This document shows positions 1 through 9,836 of a stretch of 64,000 nucleotides of DNA, piece after piece. Position numbers and translations under genes: made by a program. The first letter of the stretch is position 1. Each line of letters starts with the position of its first letter. The notes under the pieces are model-generated. The model saw nothing but the letters and a program-made list of their open reading frames with translations. It was not told where the DNA came from and did no database searches. The stretch covers positions 22,348,211-22,412,210 of the forward strand of contig NC_092859.1 of the NCBI RefSeq assembly GCF_032062135.1, read 5' to 3'. Source of the DNA: Pyxicephalus adspersus (taxonomy: Eukaryota; Chordata; Amphibia; Anura; Pyxicephalidae).

Positions 1-415
1 CCCCCTGCCGCTCCCTCCGCTCCTCCAATGACCTACTAATGACTTCCTCACTCATAACCTCATCACACGCACAGATACAAGACTTCTCTAGAGCTGCCCC
101 AACTCTCTGGAATGGTCTTCCTCGTCCTATTCGGCTTGTTCCTACTTTCTACTCATTTAAAAGAGCGCTCAAAATCCATTTTTTCAAACTTGACTACCCA
201 TCTTCTTCTGTCTCTTAAAACACTCACTACTACCCATCACTCCATATCTCCCCTCCCATTGTGTGAGACTTCCCCCACCTCCTAGATTGTAAGCTCTTCG
301 GGGCAGGGTCCTCCTGTATCACTGTCTGTATTAGTCTGTCATTTGCAACCCCTATTTAATGAACAGAGCTGCGTAATATGTTGGCGCCATATAAATCCTG
401 TTTGATAATATTAAT
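1..415 (+). mobile_element. L2/CR1-like LINE, 3' end (ORF2 C-terminus and 3' UTR)
   Basis: A frame ending in TAA at 216-218 reads as the extreme C-terminus of an L2/CR1-type non-LTR reverse transcriptase. It shows the typical closing pattern ...DFSRAAPTLWNGLP..., then ...SFKRALKIHFF.... The 3' UTR follows, with TGTAAGCTCTTCGGGGCAGG, then CATTTGCAACCCCTATTTAA, then a terminal ATATAAAT and an AAT-rich end, as in the vertebrate L2 group. The copy is truncated by the window edge and has lost its 5' part. Related tails occur at 25.7, 32.1, 49.65 and 58.4-59 kb. The family call is from recognition of the C-terminal pattern; the exact clade (L2 or CR1) is uncertain. Confidence 0.8.
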
Positions 416-863
416 AGTGGAGGGTAAGGGTTTTCCATGTGAAGTTGATGTTTACAAGCCCCAGGAACAAACTTTACAGATGAAGTGCCAGGCACTGGAA
501 CATTGCTCTGCACTGCATATGGGGTAAGGAGGAAGCACCTTTGTTATACAGCGGTGACCAAGTGGGGGAGGAAATACAGGGAGGGGCAAATAAATCACCA
601 AACTGCTCGGGAATAAAACTGTTGCTCATTTAGTTGGGGTCACATACTGGCAAAAGAAAAAATTTTACCATCAGTGCCCCATTCCACACCCTCCTCTGTG
701 ACTTTTCTCTGTCCACAATACTCATCAGTACGCCATACTCATCTTTGACTCTATCCTCCAGCCATAATTAACCCCTATCTTCCTGTTCTCCCCCTGGCCC
801 ATAATCACATTCAGCCTCCTTTCCGCCCCTTACCACATCGTTCATGCTCTGCATTCTCTAGTC
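416..863. other. unique sequence, nothing recognised
   Basis: AT-rich non-coding DNA with no convincing frame, RNA gene or repeat structure. Its last 8 bases (CTCTAGTC) are the left target duplication of the next element. Confidence 0.5.
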
Positions 864-1041
864 CAGGGGCTCCTTAAGCAGTTTGTACCTCTCCACACCA
901 ATGATCTTTTTTGCTATCTGTAAGAGAGGCATTCTTCCCACTGCCCACCAAGCTAATGTACCCTGAGCTGTGGATATAATAATTAATAATTAATAGGGGA
1001 TATCAAGGGTTCCCCAATGTTAAAAAGGTTGAGAAACATTG
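864..1041 (+). mobile_element. hAT-type miniature element (TTCTCAACC family), internally deleted
   Basis: The right end reads AAAAAGGTTGAGAAACATTG, which matches the terminal repeat of a frog hAT-like family whose intact left end is CAGTGTTTCTCAACCAGGGT (seen at 58.13 kb). Here the left terminus is shortened to CAGGGGCTCC. The copy is bounded by an exact 8-bp target duplication, CTCTAGTC, at 856-863 and 1042-1049. An 8-bp duplication is the hallmark of hAT transposition. Other members or pieces lie at 1194-1632, 9262-9319, 25,870-26,068, 45,428-45,560 and 58,130-58,361. Confidence 0.75.
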
Positions 1042-1193
1042 CTCTAGTCCATGCATGATCAGGCCCGTCACTTCTTCCATTCTCCCAGCCACAATAATCT
1101 CCCCCAGAGTCCCTATAGCCTTCCAACCATGCTCAGCCTCCCTCCACCTAATTATCCCATAATTTCTAATCTGACCTCTCTCTTCCTCTAGAT

Positions 1194-1632
1194 TAGTTTT
1201 TCTAAACATTTTTAACATAGGGGAACCATGGAAATAACTTTCAGGTCTTCAGGGAACTCTGAACGTCTATAATTACTATATCCACAGCTCTCGGTGTATT
1301 AGTTTGGTGGTCTGTAGGAAGAATGGCTCCCTTACAGATAGCCCAAATCATTGGTATCACCTGAAGTGACATGAGAAGCACAAATTGCTCAAGGAACCTC
1401 TAGAACAAGGGTGCCCAACAGGTGGATCATGATCTACCAGTAGATCGCAAAGGCAACGTGAGTAGATGGCGGAGCCCTGCCTTTCAAAATAAACTCTACC
1501 ACGCACAAGAGTTAAATCCAAGTTTTTATTGTTGGTAGATCATTTTCACTTGGTCATTTTAAAAGTAGCTTGCAAGCCAAAAAAGTGTGGGCACCCCTGC
1601 TCTAGAGAAACCCTGGTTGGGAAAAGTCTATA
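1194..1632 (-). mobile_element. hAT-type miniature element (TTCTCAACC family) hosting a nested hAT
   Basis: Reverse-oriented member of the same family. From the left it reads ...TTTCTAAACATTTTTAACA, a dog-leg of the family 3' end, then the family core with CTTTCAGGTCTTCAGGGAAC and TATCCACAGCTCTCGGTGTA. It ends in AAACCCTGGTTGGGAAAAG. Another transposon (1406-1599) sits in its right part and splits the family phrase AACCTCTAGA/GAAACCCTGG. The flanks CTCTAGAT and GTCTATAG may be a decayed 8-bp duplication. Confidence 0.65.
1406..1599 (+). mobile_element. hAT-type miniature element nested in another hAT element
   Basis: A 194-bp element with terminal repeats AGGGTGCCCAAC on the left and GTGGGCACCCCTG on the right. 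It is flanked by the 8-bp repeats CTCTAGAA (1398-1405) and CTCTAGAG (1600-1607). The body carries the GATCTACCAGTAGATCGC palindrome of a widespread vertebrate hAT family. Removing the element and one duplication restores the host repeat, so it inserted later than its host. No transposase coding remains. Confidence 0.8.
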
Positions 1633-3820
1633 GAGTATAGGATTCTCTCCCTTGCCTCCTCTCTTTCCTTAACATAATCTACAACCAATCTATTTCCCAT
1701 CTTGTCTTGAGGCTCTTTCTTCTAGTCTTGAGATTCACTCCTATCATTCATTCTGCATGTTCAATGGCTGGTTGATGAAACCCTGGCTTCATAAGACTGC
1801 AGTCATTGTGGTTCTCTGGTGGACACAGAACACTCCATACTGAGCGTTGTGCAAACAATAACACATGTTCTGCTTGCAGCGGAGTCCCCGGCGCTCTTCA
1901 CCTGCCCCGGCATAAATGAGATCACCAAACAAAGGCACATTGAGATATTTAGACAGAAGTAAAAACAGGTGGGCCCTGTCGGCAGTGGAGCATTGTTCCT
2001 GGGGCCCGTCGGCAGGGGACCATTAAATTGGATGTGACATGTTTGTTATATACGGTTTACATGTCCCTCATTACACTCAGGAACTCTTCGCTTCATATGT
2101 AAACCAGGTTATTCTGAAAGAGGAAAAAAAATCCTTTGTTTATTTAAACAAAAACCGTCTGCAAACAGAAGCAATTTAGGAAAAAAGATACATTCAGAAA
2201 GAGGACCTGTCAATGTTCGGTCCAATGGCCGCTGTAATAATTCACCTGATTGTGGCAGGAGCTAAAATAAATCATCCCAGGATTAAGTCACCTTCTGTGA
2301 TTAACATTGTGCAGGTTGGTATTTTGTGTTGGTTTTACTTGGATAAGGAGCAGAATCGCAGACCCCAAGTGAACTTTGAGTGTTTTTTATTAATTGATTC
2401 ATGAAATGCAGAGAAGAATTAAGCTGATAATTTAGCAAAATGTACAATATTTCAGCACCATTTTGTGAATGATGGAAAACTAAATGAAAGTGTTTTAGAG
2501 GGATTTCCATGTAGTTTTTTTTATTTTTGTTATTTAACAGTTATAAAGACATGAAAAAAAAACATTTTCTATATAAACAGATAGCAGTAAAAATGAATAC
2601 GGGTTTTATCCTTGTTTATATGGAGAAAAGTTTTTTTATGTTTGTTTTCAAATACCAAAATTAATAAATCAAACCCCTTAAGAAAATCTTTTGGCTAGGC
2701 TTACATTTTAACTAAAAGTGAATATGTTTTCCAGGAAACAATGTACCTGGGGCTGAAAATCTACAGCCATAAACTAAAAAAATGCTTTTTTTAAGAATCC
2801 CTGTCACCAACTGAATAAATTGTAGGTAAAATCACAATAATATCAAATATTTTACATGCTTTGTAATGTGCAAGTAAACTTGCTTGAAAATGTGACTATT
2901 CCGGTAAGAGTCAGTTCCTTGGTACAGAGTGTCATAGCTCGACTTTCACCTTCTTTTATAACCTTTTATTTGCCTTTTGGGAAAGGAGTGTAGGGGTAAT
3001 ATCACTTGAGGTACATCAAGGCTGCTACCATCACATCAGGAATGGTGATGTCCAGCAGGGCTTAAAAAGCACACCAGCGGCTGTAGAGAGCCATTTGTCA
3101 CCTTGTCATAGCAGCTTCGAGTGAGATTTATGCTAAAACCAACCATTACCAATAATGTGGGAAAGAATGGGAATAGGAAGTGGTAGGGACAGGATTAGGA
3201 TTGGGCTATGGAAAAGGAAACAACAAAGTCAGAATGGACAGGGTACATGGCACAATGCTTTCAGGGGTGTAGTGGTATGAGCCGGATGGTGAATGCAGAA
3301 TCTGGAAGAAAGTACAATAGAGGAAGAAACAACCAATAGGGTCTTTGTTAGGTCTTTGTTCGCACCACATTGACAAATCCCTCAGTGTCACTCTGTCCTT
3401 TGCACTACTTTCACCTTTTTCCTGCTACATTTTCATTTTATTCGATCTGTGTCACTTTCATATTTTTTTCACATAACTTTTGCCTGCCTTTCACTCCTTT
3501 CTGTGCAACCTGTCACTTCTTGTCTCTCTGAGAATACACTGCTTGGATGACCTCCAAAATTTGGATCACACTATGGGGAGATCTGGGGTGGGTTAGGTAG
3601 CACTGGAAAGATGAGCACACACTTTGTGGCAATAGAAAGTGGAGTTGCTGAACATTAAGCTGGGACATACTTTTGGGAGAGGGGGCTGAAAGGCTGAGAC
3701 ATGTTGGGGGCATTGTAATGATGGGAAACATTTTGGGGTCACTGGGATATCTGACATTGGCTTGTAGCTAATATGGTGTACAGAAAAGTCTAATGCCAGG
3801 CCTGTTCTGTATAACACACC
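1633..3820. other. unique AT-rich intergenic DNA
   Basis: No coding frame with recognisable content. It has several A/T-rich stretches (2100-2700) and short homopolymers. No terminal inverted repeats or RNA genes were seen. The short frames at about 2.2, 3.2 and 3.5-3.8 kb have no family signature. Confidence 0.5.
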
Positions 3821-3823
3821 TTA

Positions 3824-4200
3824 ATCATTATTATTTATTTCTATACCACCGACATTATATGCACAACTTTACAAAGTCCACAGTCCTATCACTAACTGTC
3901 CCTGAGGACAAGGAAATTATTATTATTATTACACAGTATTTATACAGTGCTGACGTATTACGTAGCGCTGTACAAAGTCCACAGTCCTATCACTAACTGT
4001 CCCTGAGGACAAGGAAATTATTATTATTATTACACAGTATTTATACAGTGCTGACGTATTACGTAGCGCTGTACAAAGTCCACAGTCCTATCACTAACTG
4101 TCCCTGAGGACAAGGAAATTATTATTATTATTACACAGTATTTATACAGTGCTGACGTATTACGTAGCGCTGTACAAAGTCCACAGTCCTATCACTAACT
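3824..4200. repeat. 101-bp minisatellite derived from a SINE tail
   Basis: The phrase ACAAAGTCCACAGTCCTATC begins at 3871, 3972, 4073 and 4174, giving a period of exactly 101 bp. The three full units read as identical. Each holds the reversed SINE 3' tail (TACACAGTATTTATACAGTG, then the GCGCTGTACAAAGTCC region), an ATT run and the phrase CTGTCCCTGAGGACAAGGAA. A diverged partial unit precedes at 3824-3870. The last partial unit continues directly into the rest of a minus-strand SINE, so the array probably grew by tandem duplication of that SINE's end. Confidence 0.9.
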
Positions 4201-4448
4201 GTTCCTCAAAGGGGCTCACAATCTAATATCTCTACCATAGTCATGTCATTAATACAGTCTTAGGCTAACTTTGAGGAAAAGCTATTTACCCTAACTGCAT
4301 GTTTTTGGGATGTGGGAGGAATCCGGAGTACCCAGAGGAAACCCCCACAAACACAGGGAGAACATACAATTTCTGCAGATTTTGGCCCAGAATTGAACCT
4401 GTGACCAAATTCTGCAAAGGTCAGAGTGCTAACCAAACATGTTGCCCT
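4174..4448 (-). mobile_element. tRNA-headed SINE with L2-like tail, minus strand
   Basis: Read on the minus strand this has the SINE's tRNA-like head remnant (GGTTAGCACTCTGACC near 4430), the central segment with CTGCATGTTTTTGGGATGTG reversed, and the tail TTGTGAGCCCCTTTGAGG then ACTTTGTACAGCGCT. The head is more diverged than in the copies at 16.87 and 43.8 kb. Its tail has been expanded into the adjoining 101-bp tandem array. Confidence 0.8.
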
Positions 4449-4625
4449 GGTCAGTATACAATGAGGGACTCATAGCTTGAATTAGGAACCTTCAGAAACT
4501 TTTGTAGGACCTTTGCATAGAACACTAAGAGACTATAGATTAGTGGAGTCTCACCTAGATGCCCCCATCATTTATGTTCCATGACTTAACATTGTCCAAC
4601 GATTCCACCTGATGATGTGCCATGT

Positions 4626-4885
4626 TCCTCCACCTAATTACCTTTAATTCTACCAGCCTTGCAGAATCTATCAGTTTTCTGACATCTGGAACAAAAGAGC
4701 GCCATCAAAGTGGCGGAGAACAAAGAGGGCGACATCGCTTCGGTGAATGATATTATCGTAGATGTAAGCGGCCAGTCAGCATTGAAGGAAGCGGTCAGTC
4801 CATTCATCTTGATTAGCAATGCAGTTCTAATTACTTCTGGAGGAAACAGTAATTAGCAGCAGTCTCACCTCATTAATCACAACAT
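4626..4885. promoter_or_regulatory. CpG-containing unique block, candidate conserved enhancer
   Basis: This stretch keeps several CpGs (GAGCGCC, GGCGGAG, GGCGACATCGCTTCGG, ATTATCGTAG, GTAAGCGGCC) in CpG-poor surroundings. It also has homeodomain-type cores (TAATTAC at 4636, TCTAATTAC, AGTAATTAGC, CATTAATCAC). No repeat structure or coherent coding frame is visible. Such composition is typical of vertebrate conserved non-coding elements near developmental genes. Conservation is inferred and unproven. Confidence 0.3.
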
Positions 4886-5787
4886 TCTTGTTGGGGATAC
4901 TTTTTTATTTGATAGATGGCAGCACTGGAAAAAAAAACCAGCACTGTGAACTTACAGATGATTGTTTGGGGTGTGCTGGTTGTTTCTGCTCCCAGTTTAA
5001 TAACTACATTGCTTCTATGTGTATATAACCAGCAGAACATATGGGGATTATTGTCCGGACCCCAAATAAAAAAATTGGGTGAACTTAAAAAATTCAATAT
5101 TAGGAAACAGATGGGGCCCCTCATCACCCAGCACTTAGTGTATGTAAGGATCCTACCAGTGTCCCTAAATCTACGTAGTCTTTGAACTGTAAAAGTTCAT
5201 TCAGGAGGAATTGAACTCTGCACGTTGTGCCTAAAAAATGAAGCAAAGGACAAAAACCTGTTTATGAATATTGCATGTGGTCTCTGTGCAGCTGATCATT
5301 TCCACATTACTATGCCTGGTCCTGCACTGTGTCTCTGCATGGAGGGGGAAAACCTCGGCTTTGCTTCCTCATTTTAGAGCTTTTATCCTGATGACTGGTG
5401 GGGTAATGATGGATAAAGAGCAGGAGGTGGAAATGGATATATAAAGATTGGATACAACAAATGCAGGAAAATACCTTTACTGCAGCTCCTCAGGTACAGC
5501 TTCCCCTCCAGCATGGAGAACAGTGATCAGCATAATATTTTACATGCATAACTATATAAATTAATTAATTACATGTTACCGGTATATTATGCAGCATTAT
5601 TTTTCATAAGAACTCGTTTGTTAGTATTAGATATTATCACTAAAAATCTATCCATGAGTTCCAGTTAGTGATATTGCCTGGGCTAAGATGCCATCAGGCA
5701 AGCAGCAGAAAGCATTTGCTTACGACCATTTCAGACCTTTGGTGAGCCATGGTGCTTTGCAAAGGACTCAGCTGTGCCAGGCAGTGG
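4886..5787. other. unique sequence, nothing recognised
   Basis: AT-rich non-coding DNA. The 89- and 84-residue frames on opposite strands at 4.9-5.2 kb overlap each other and have no family features, so they are taken as chance frames. Confidence 0.5.
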
Positions 5788-6125
5788 GACAATGAGCCTG
5801 ATTTAAGCTCTCCAAGATAGGAAAAGATAGACTATCATGGGGGAACCTGGGTGATCTGTCAAACCTGGAATGGTTTTCAACACAGGTGTGAAAATACCCT
5901 TAGTCCCCTCTCTCCCAGTGATCAGACTGTAACTTTGCAATATTTGACAAGGTAATGGGCTGCAGCAGGGGTCAATCAGTATAGTCATTTGGAAAGCACT
6001 GCACAAGTATTAGGACTTACATAACTTTGTCTTCTTTGAGCTGGTATCTCAGTCCAAGAAATAGGTGGCCTCAACAAAGGTGGTACTGTCCTTGGGAAGG
6101 AAAGCAGATGAAGCTATTGTTTATC
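5788..6125 (+). mobile_element. inverted-repeat DNA element (CCTGATTTA family), right end lost
   Basis: The left end, GCCTGATTTAAGCTCTCCAA then AACCTGGGTGATC, matches the terminal repeat of the elements at 18.44-18.66 and 21.10-21.32 kb. The inner part shares GTGATCAGACTG and GGTATCTCAGTCCAAGAA with the copy at 35.88-36.12 kb. No transposase frame is present, so it is a non-autonomous DNA transposon by inference; the superfamily is undetermined. Confidence 0.55.
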
Positions 6126-6984
6126 TGAATATGCCCCACTGACACATTTTAGCATGCATGTACTTAACGTTGAATGTCTATCATAGGTCTATTTTAAAAA
6201 AATGTAGCAAATATTTATATATTGTAGCATATAAAAATAGGATATTATTAGCGAATGTATTTATATTAAGAGATAGTTGACACATGTGAAACCACATCAG
6301 TTATACATAGTAAATAATCTTCTGTAACTTTTACATGTTGTACAACCAGCAGTGTAGATTCTGAATGGTGCTATCTCATATCTGACCACTAGATGGCAGG
6401 ACAGGCCTCCCTTTTATCAGAGTACTATTCAATGAATATGAACAAATCACTCAATGAATGTTCAGCCAATTCATCCACTAAAAGAGAAGAGAAATTAATT
6501 GGGGAGAGAACATAATGTGCTGATATAATTCCAGGGAAACAATTTGTTTCCAAAAAAAAGTTATAAATTGAAAGTAATAAATACATAATATTTAATAAAG
6601 TCATATTAGAAGAATAGTTTTTTCTTGGACCCCCACACACAGGTTTTGCCCACATTATACACCTAAGGAATGAACAATAACATTCACTCACTCACAGGCA
6701 CCCTTGGGACTCAACAAGACATTATTATATCATAGAAACCTTACCATGTTAATGTCATTTTCAATCATCCTTAAATCTGCAGCTTTCAGTAAAAATAAAC
6801 CTGCTGTCCTGGTCCTTGTTCCCATTATAGGGTGACAACACTTATTCTCTGCCCCGATTGTACTCTGTGTTGTCAGCCTGTCACATAGATTTCAAATGGA
6901 AATGTGGCCTTTTAAACAGGTTCTAAGTCCCTAAATGCCATGCAGATGTTCTTAACAATGAGTGATTGTATGACTAAGATAGGG
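6126..6984. other. unique AT-rich DNA with one CTCF-like motif
   Basis: Non-coding. Apart from the CTCF-like site at 6386-6400 nothing specific is seen. The 88-residue minus-strand frame at 6.4-6.7 kb has no recognisable domain. Confidence 0.5.
6386..6400 (+). promoter_or_regulatory. CTCF-like binding motif
   Basis: CCACTAGATGGCAGG matches the core of the vertebrate CTCF consensus (CCASYAGRKGGCRS) at essentially every position. It lies in unique DNA. A similar motif in the same orientation is at 7908. Occupancy is unknown. Confidence 0.45.
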
Positions 6985-7450
6985 ACATTAGAGTGTCAGC
7001 TCCTCTGGTGCAGAGACTGATGTGACTGGCTCTGTGTTCTCTGTAAAGTGCTAAGGTATACGTCAGTGCTATATACATGTATAATAATAGTGAGTGACTG
7101 TGGTGAAACATTAGCCTGTAAGCTCCTCTGGTGTAGAGAATAATCTAATTGGAGAGGTGTTTTCTGTACAGCACTGTGGTATATGTCAGAGCTATATACA
7201 TGTATAATAATAGTGTGATTGTGTTGTGACATCAGATTGTAAGGTCCTTTGGTGTAGAGACTGATTTAACTGGCTTAGTGTTTTCTGTACAACACTATGG
7301 ATTACGTCAGAGCTATATAAATGTATATTAATTATATTTTTACTAAATTGGACATTGGAGTGTAAGCTCCTTTGCTGCAGAGACTGATACGACTCTCTTT
7401 GTACAGCACCACAGAATATGTCAGCATTAGATACATATAAAAGAAGGATA
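6985..7450 (+). repeat. array of ~120-bp 'TGTAAGCTC' satellite monomers (about 4 units)
   Basis: Four imperfect units of about 115-125 bp. Each reads roughly TGTAAGCTCCTCTGGTG, then AGAGACTGATGTGACTGGCT, then TGTACAGCACT, then TATGTCAGAGCTATA, then a TAATAATAGTG run. The unit resembles a degenerate L2-type LINE 3' tail. The same monomer forms the large arrays at 26.9-28.3 and 29.0-30.5 kb. The 78-residue minus-strand frame here is just translation of the repeat. Confidence 0.85.
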
Positions 7451-7504
7451 TGATTGTAGCATGTGTTCTATTTAAAACTTCACTCATTTAAGCATATAGG
7501 GATT

Positions 7505-7641
7505 TATTTAAAAATCAGTGAATGTGACATTCATCAAACATTCCCTGGTACAGAATTAATCGCTGCTGTTGAAAAGGACACATCGACCTGGAAGACCCTC
7601 CTCGAGAGAATACCTGGTGAATGTCAGATTCACTGCTAAAT
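7505..7641. mobile_element. small inverted-repeat element (CAGTGAATGTGACATTC family)
   Basis: AATCAGTGAATGTGACATTCA at 7513-7533 is the inverted complement of the right arm at 7618-7637 (TGAATGTCAGATTCACTGCT) with one mismatch. A second member of the family is at 44,828-44,952. It is non-coding and too short for a transposase, so it is a MITE-like element. Confidence 0.65.
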
Positions 7642-9261
7642 GTACCCCATGGAGTATCCGAGATATTTGTTTGGTTCCATGAAGCCTCAGTAAGAAAATA
7701 ATGAGAAACTCAGAACTACAGAATCCGCAGATATTACAAAATTTTCAGCTATGAACAGTGATGTTCTCTGCTAACAACTCCCCTCACCAGTGTGCCATAA
7801 TATGAAGAATTTCAATGCCAAGTTTATGGAACTTTTCCATTTCTGTTCTTAAAATAAATTCATTTACTAGATGACCCAAGAAAACTACCATGCACTTCCT
7901 CTCTCCGCCACTAGATGGCGTCACAGAGCCAAGCACATTGCTCCACTCCCAAACTTCCCTACTAGTTCAGATAATGAAGATTGTTTGACAGATGTGTCCT
8001 TATAAATTATGTGGCTATAAAATTCAATCCTGCAGAATCTGTATATAAATTATTATTGATTTTAACATTATTTATAAAAATTTGGCAGCCGGCATTTTTC
8101 CTTCTGCCAAGCGCCTCCTCGATAAACATTGGTGCTTTGCACAGGCTGTTTGCTGATCTCGTTACGACTGACAAATTGACGGTTCCTCATAAAACAATTC
8201 TGACAGAATGTGTACGTCCAATTTTTTATAAAACCTATTTGATGTTTATTTATTTTTTGTAAAGATTTCAGGTGGAAAAGATGTGAATTGTGGTGTGAAC
8301 AAAGCTCGCGGTGACCTACGCGCTTCGCAAAGTTTGTGCTTAAGAAAACTTTTCAATCCATTTCACTTCTGTGCTGCGTTTGTCTCCCAGTTACTGAGAT
8401 CATAAATAAAATATAATAGGGGAGGGGGTGCAATAAACATGTATGATGGGATGGGGGTAGATTGAGGACACACTGATGAAATTTCATGCCGTGGCATGGG
8501 AAACTGATGAAATGTGTTTTAGGGCTAAAAGCAACAATTTACTTTTTTATTTGATACATTACCATTAAATTAGAATCTGCAATAATGGAGAGAGGGACTC
8601 TTGCTTGTTTATACTTCTGGTCTCAGGTTTAGAATAAATGTCAATCAAATCACTCATATAAGCTTTTAAATATAAATGCCAATACCAAAAAATTTAACTC
8701 AGTTTGCAGATTTAAAAAAAAAGTCACTCATTCTCCTGCAATGAAGGATCTTATTCAAGCATGCAACACATATTCTGTGGGCATGGTGTGCTCAGAAAGC
8801 TGGGTCTGTGCAATGATGTGCAGACAAGTGCAGGAAGTGGCTAAAAGATTTTGGAAGGAGCATTAGGATAAGAAAAAAGAATTTATGGAAAAAGAAACTT
8901 CACAATAAATGATGCACAGTGCAAGCTAAATGAAGTCATCCAGCTTGGCTTAATTTGATGTCATCCATTCTATAACTTCCCACCCTATTCTCTATGTTAT
9001 ATGTTCATCCCGATTCACTGCAAAGTGCAAAAGTTTGCATGGGTTATAAAAAAAAAAACAAAGTTTTCTTGTTCACCAATGTAATGTGAAGTCAATGCTG
9101 TATCTCTACTGAAACATCATCACATGCAAACTGAGGTGTGTGAACACACCTTCACATAAATAATGCAATGCCAGAACCAGCGGCAAACAGCGAGGGGAGC
9201 GTTCCTGGAGAGAGATGGCTGTCCTATGATTAAAGCGGAAGTGAGAAGAGGTAAGTTGGCA
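7642..9261. other. unique AT-rich DNA; one CTCF-like motif
   Basis: Non-coding. A short CpG-containing patch occurs at about 8285-8340 (AGCTCGCGGTGACCTACGCGC). A CTCF-like motif lies at 7908-7922. The 93-residue frame at 7.98-8.26 kb is hydrophobic but has no family signature. Confidence 0.5.
7908..7922 (+). promoter_or_regulatory. CTCF-like binding motif
   Basis: CCACTAGATGGCGTC matches the CTCF core at all but about one position. It has the same orientation as the motif at 6386, about 1.5 kb away. Binding is inferred from sequence only. Confidence 0.4.
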
Positions 9262-9319
9262 AAATTGACCTGAAAGTTATTTCAAGGGTCCTATGTTAAA
9301 ATAGTCAAGAAACACTGAC
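9262..9319 (+). mobile_element. hAT-type (TTCTCAACC family) 3' end fragment
   Basis: GACCTGAAAGTTATTTCAAG followed by AATAGTCAAGAAACACTG matches the last ~60 bp of the hAT family seen at 0.86-1.04 and 58.13 kb. The rest of the element is missing. Confidence 0.6.
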
Positions 9320-9690
9320 TTTTTTTATTTTTTTTAACATTTTATGGCTAAAAACATTTCTCTGGAAAAGCACTTTTTTCTAATTTTTTCAGATCGGTTA
9401 CATCCAGCATCCAGGGGCAGTTTGCTTCCTCTGCCACCTCTGTAGACTTGAACTGGAACCATTTTTCATAACATATGCAAACATGTTTAAGAGTTTATGT
9501 ATTTTTTTTTGCTTTGCTATTTGCAAACCTGCACACCTGAAAAAGCCCAGTGGTTACTGGTTGTTACTGATTCCTGGCACCTAGTAATTGCCAGTAGGCA
9601 TATGGAAGTTCAAAACACCATTTAAGTTACCTTTATTATGAACCTGCCCTATGAGTTGTGCCATACTTTGCCATGCTGCATGTATTTCCA
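9320..9690. other. unique sequence, nothing recognised
   Basis: AT-rich DNA with several T-runs. No frame, RNA gene or repeat is recognised. Confidence 0.5.
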
Positions 9691-9701
9691 CATCCAATAA
9701 A

Positions 9702-9762
9702 AAAAAGTTAATAATAATAATAATAAGTTATTAATAAAGAAAATTGCTTACCATATATATAT

Positions 9763-9833
<71 letters not shown>

Positions 9834-9836
9834 TAT
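9702..9836. repeat. AAT run followed by an AT dinucleotide microsatellite
   Basis: AAT/TAA trinucleotides span about 9707-9735. A nearly pure AT dinucleotide tract runs at 9753-9836, broken only by two AAAT interruptions. Both are typical slippage-prone simple repeats. Confidence 0.95.
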
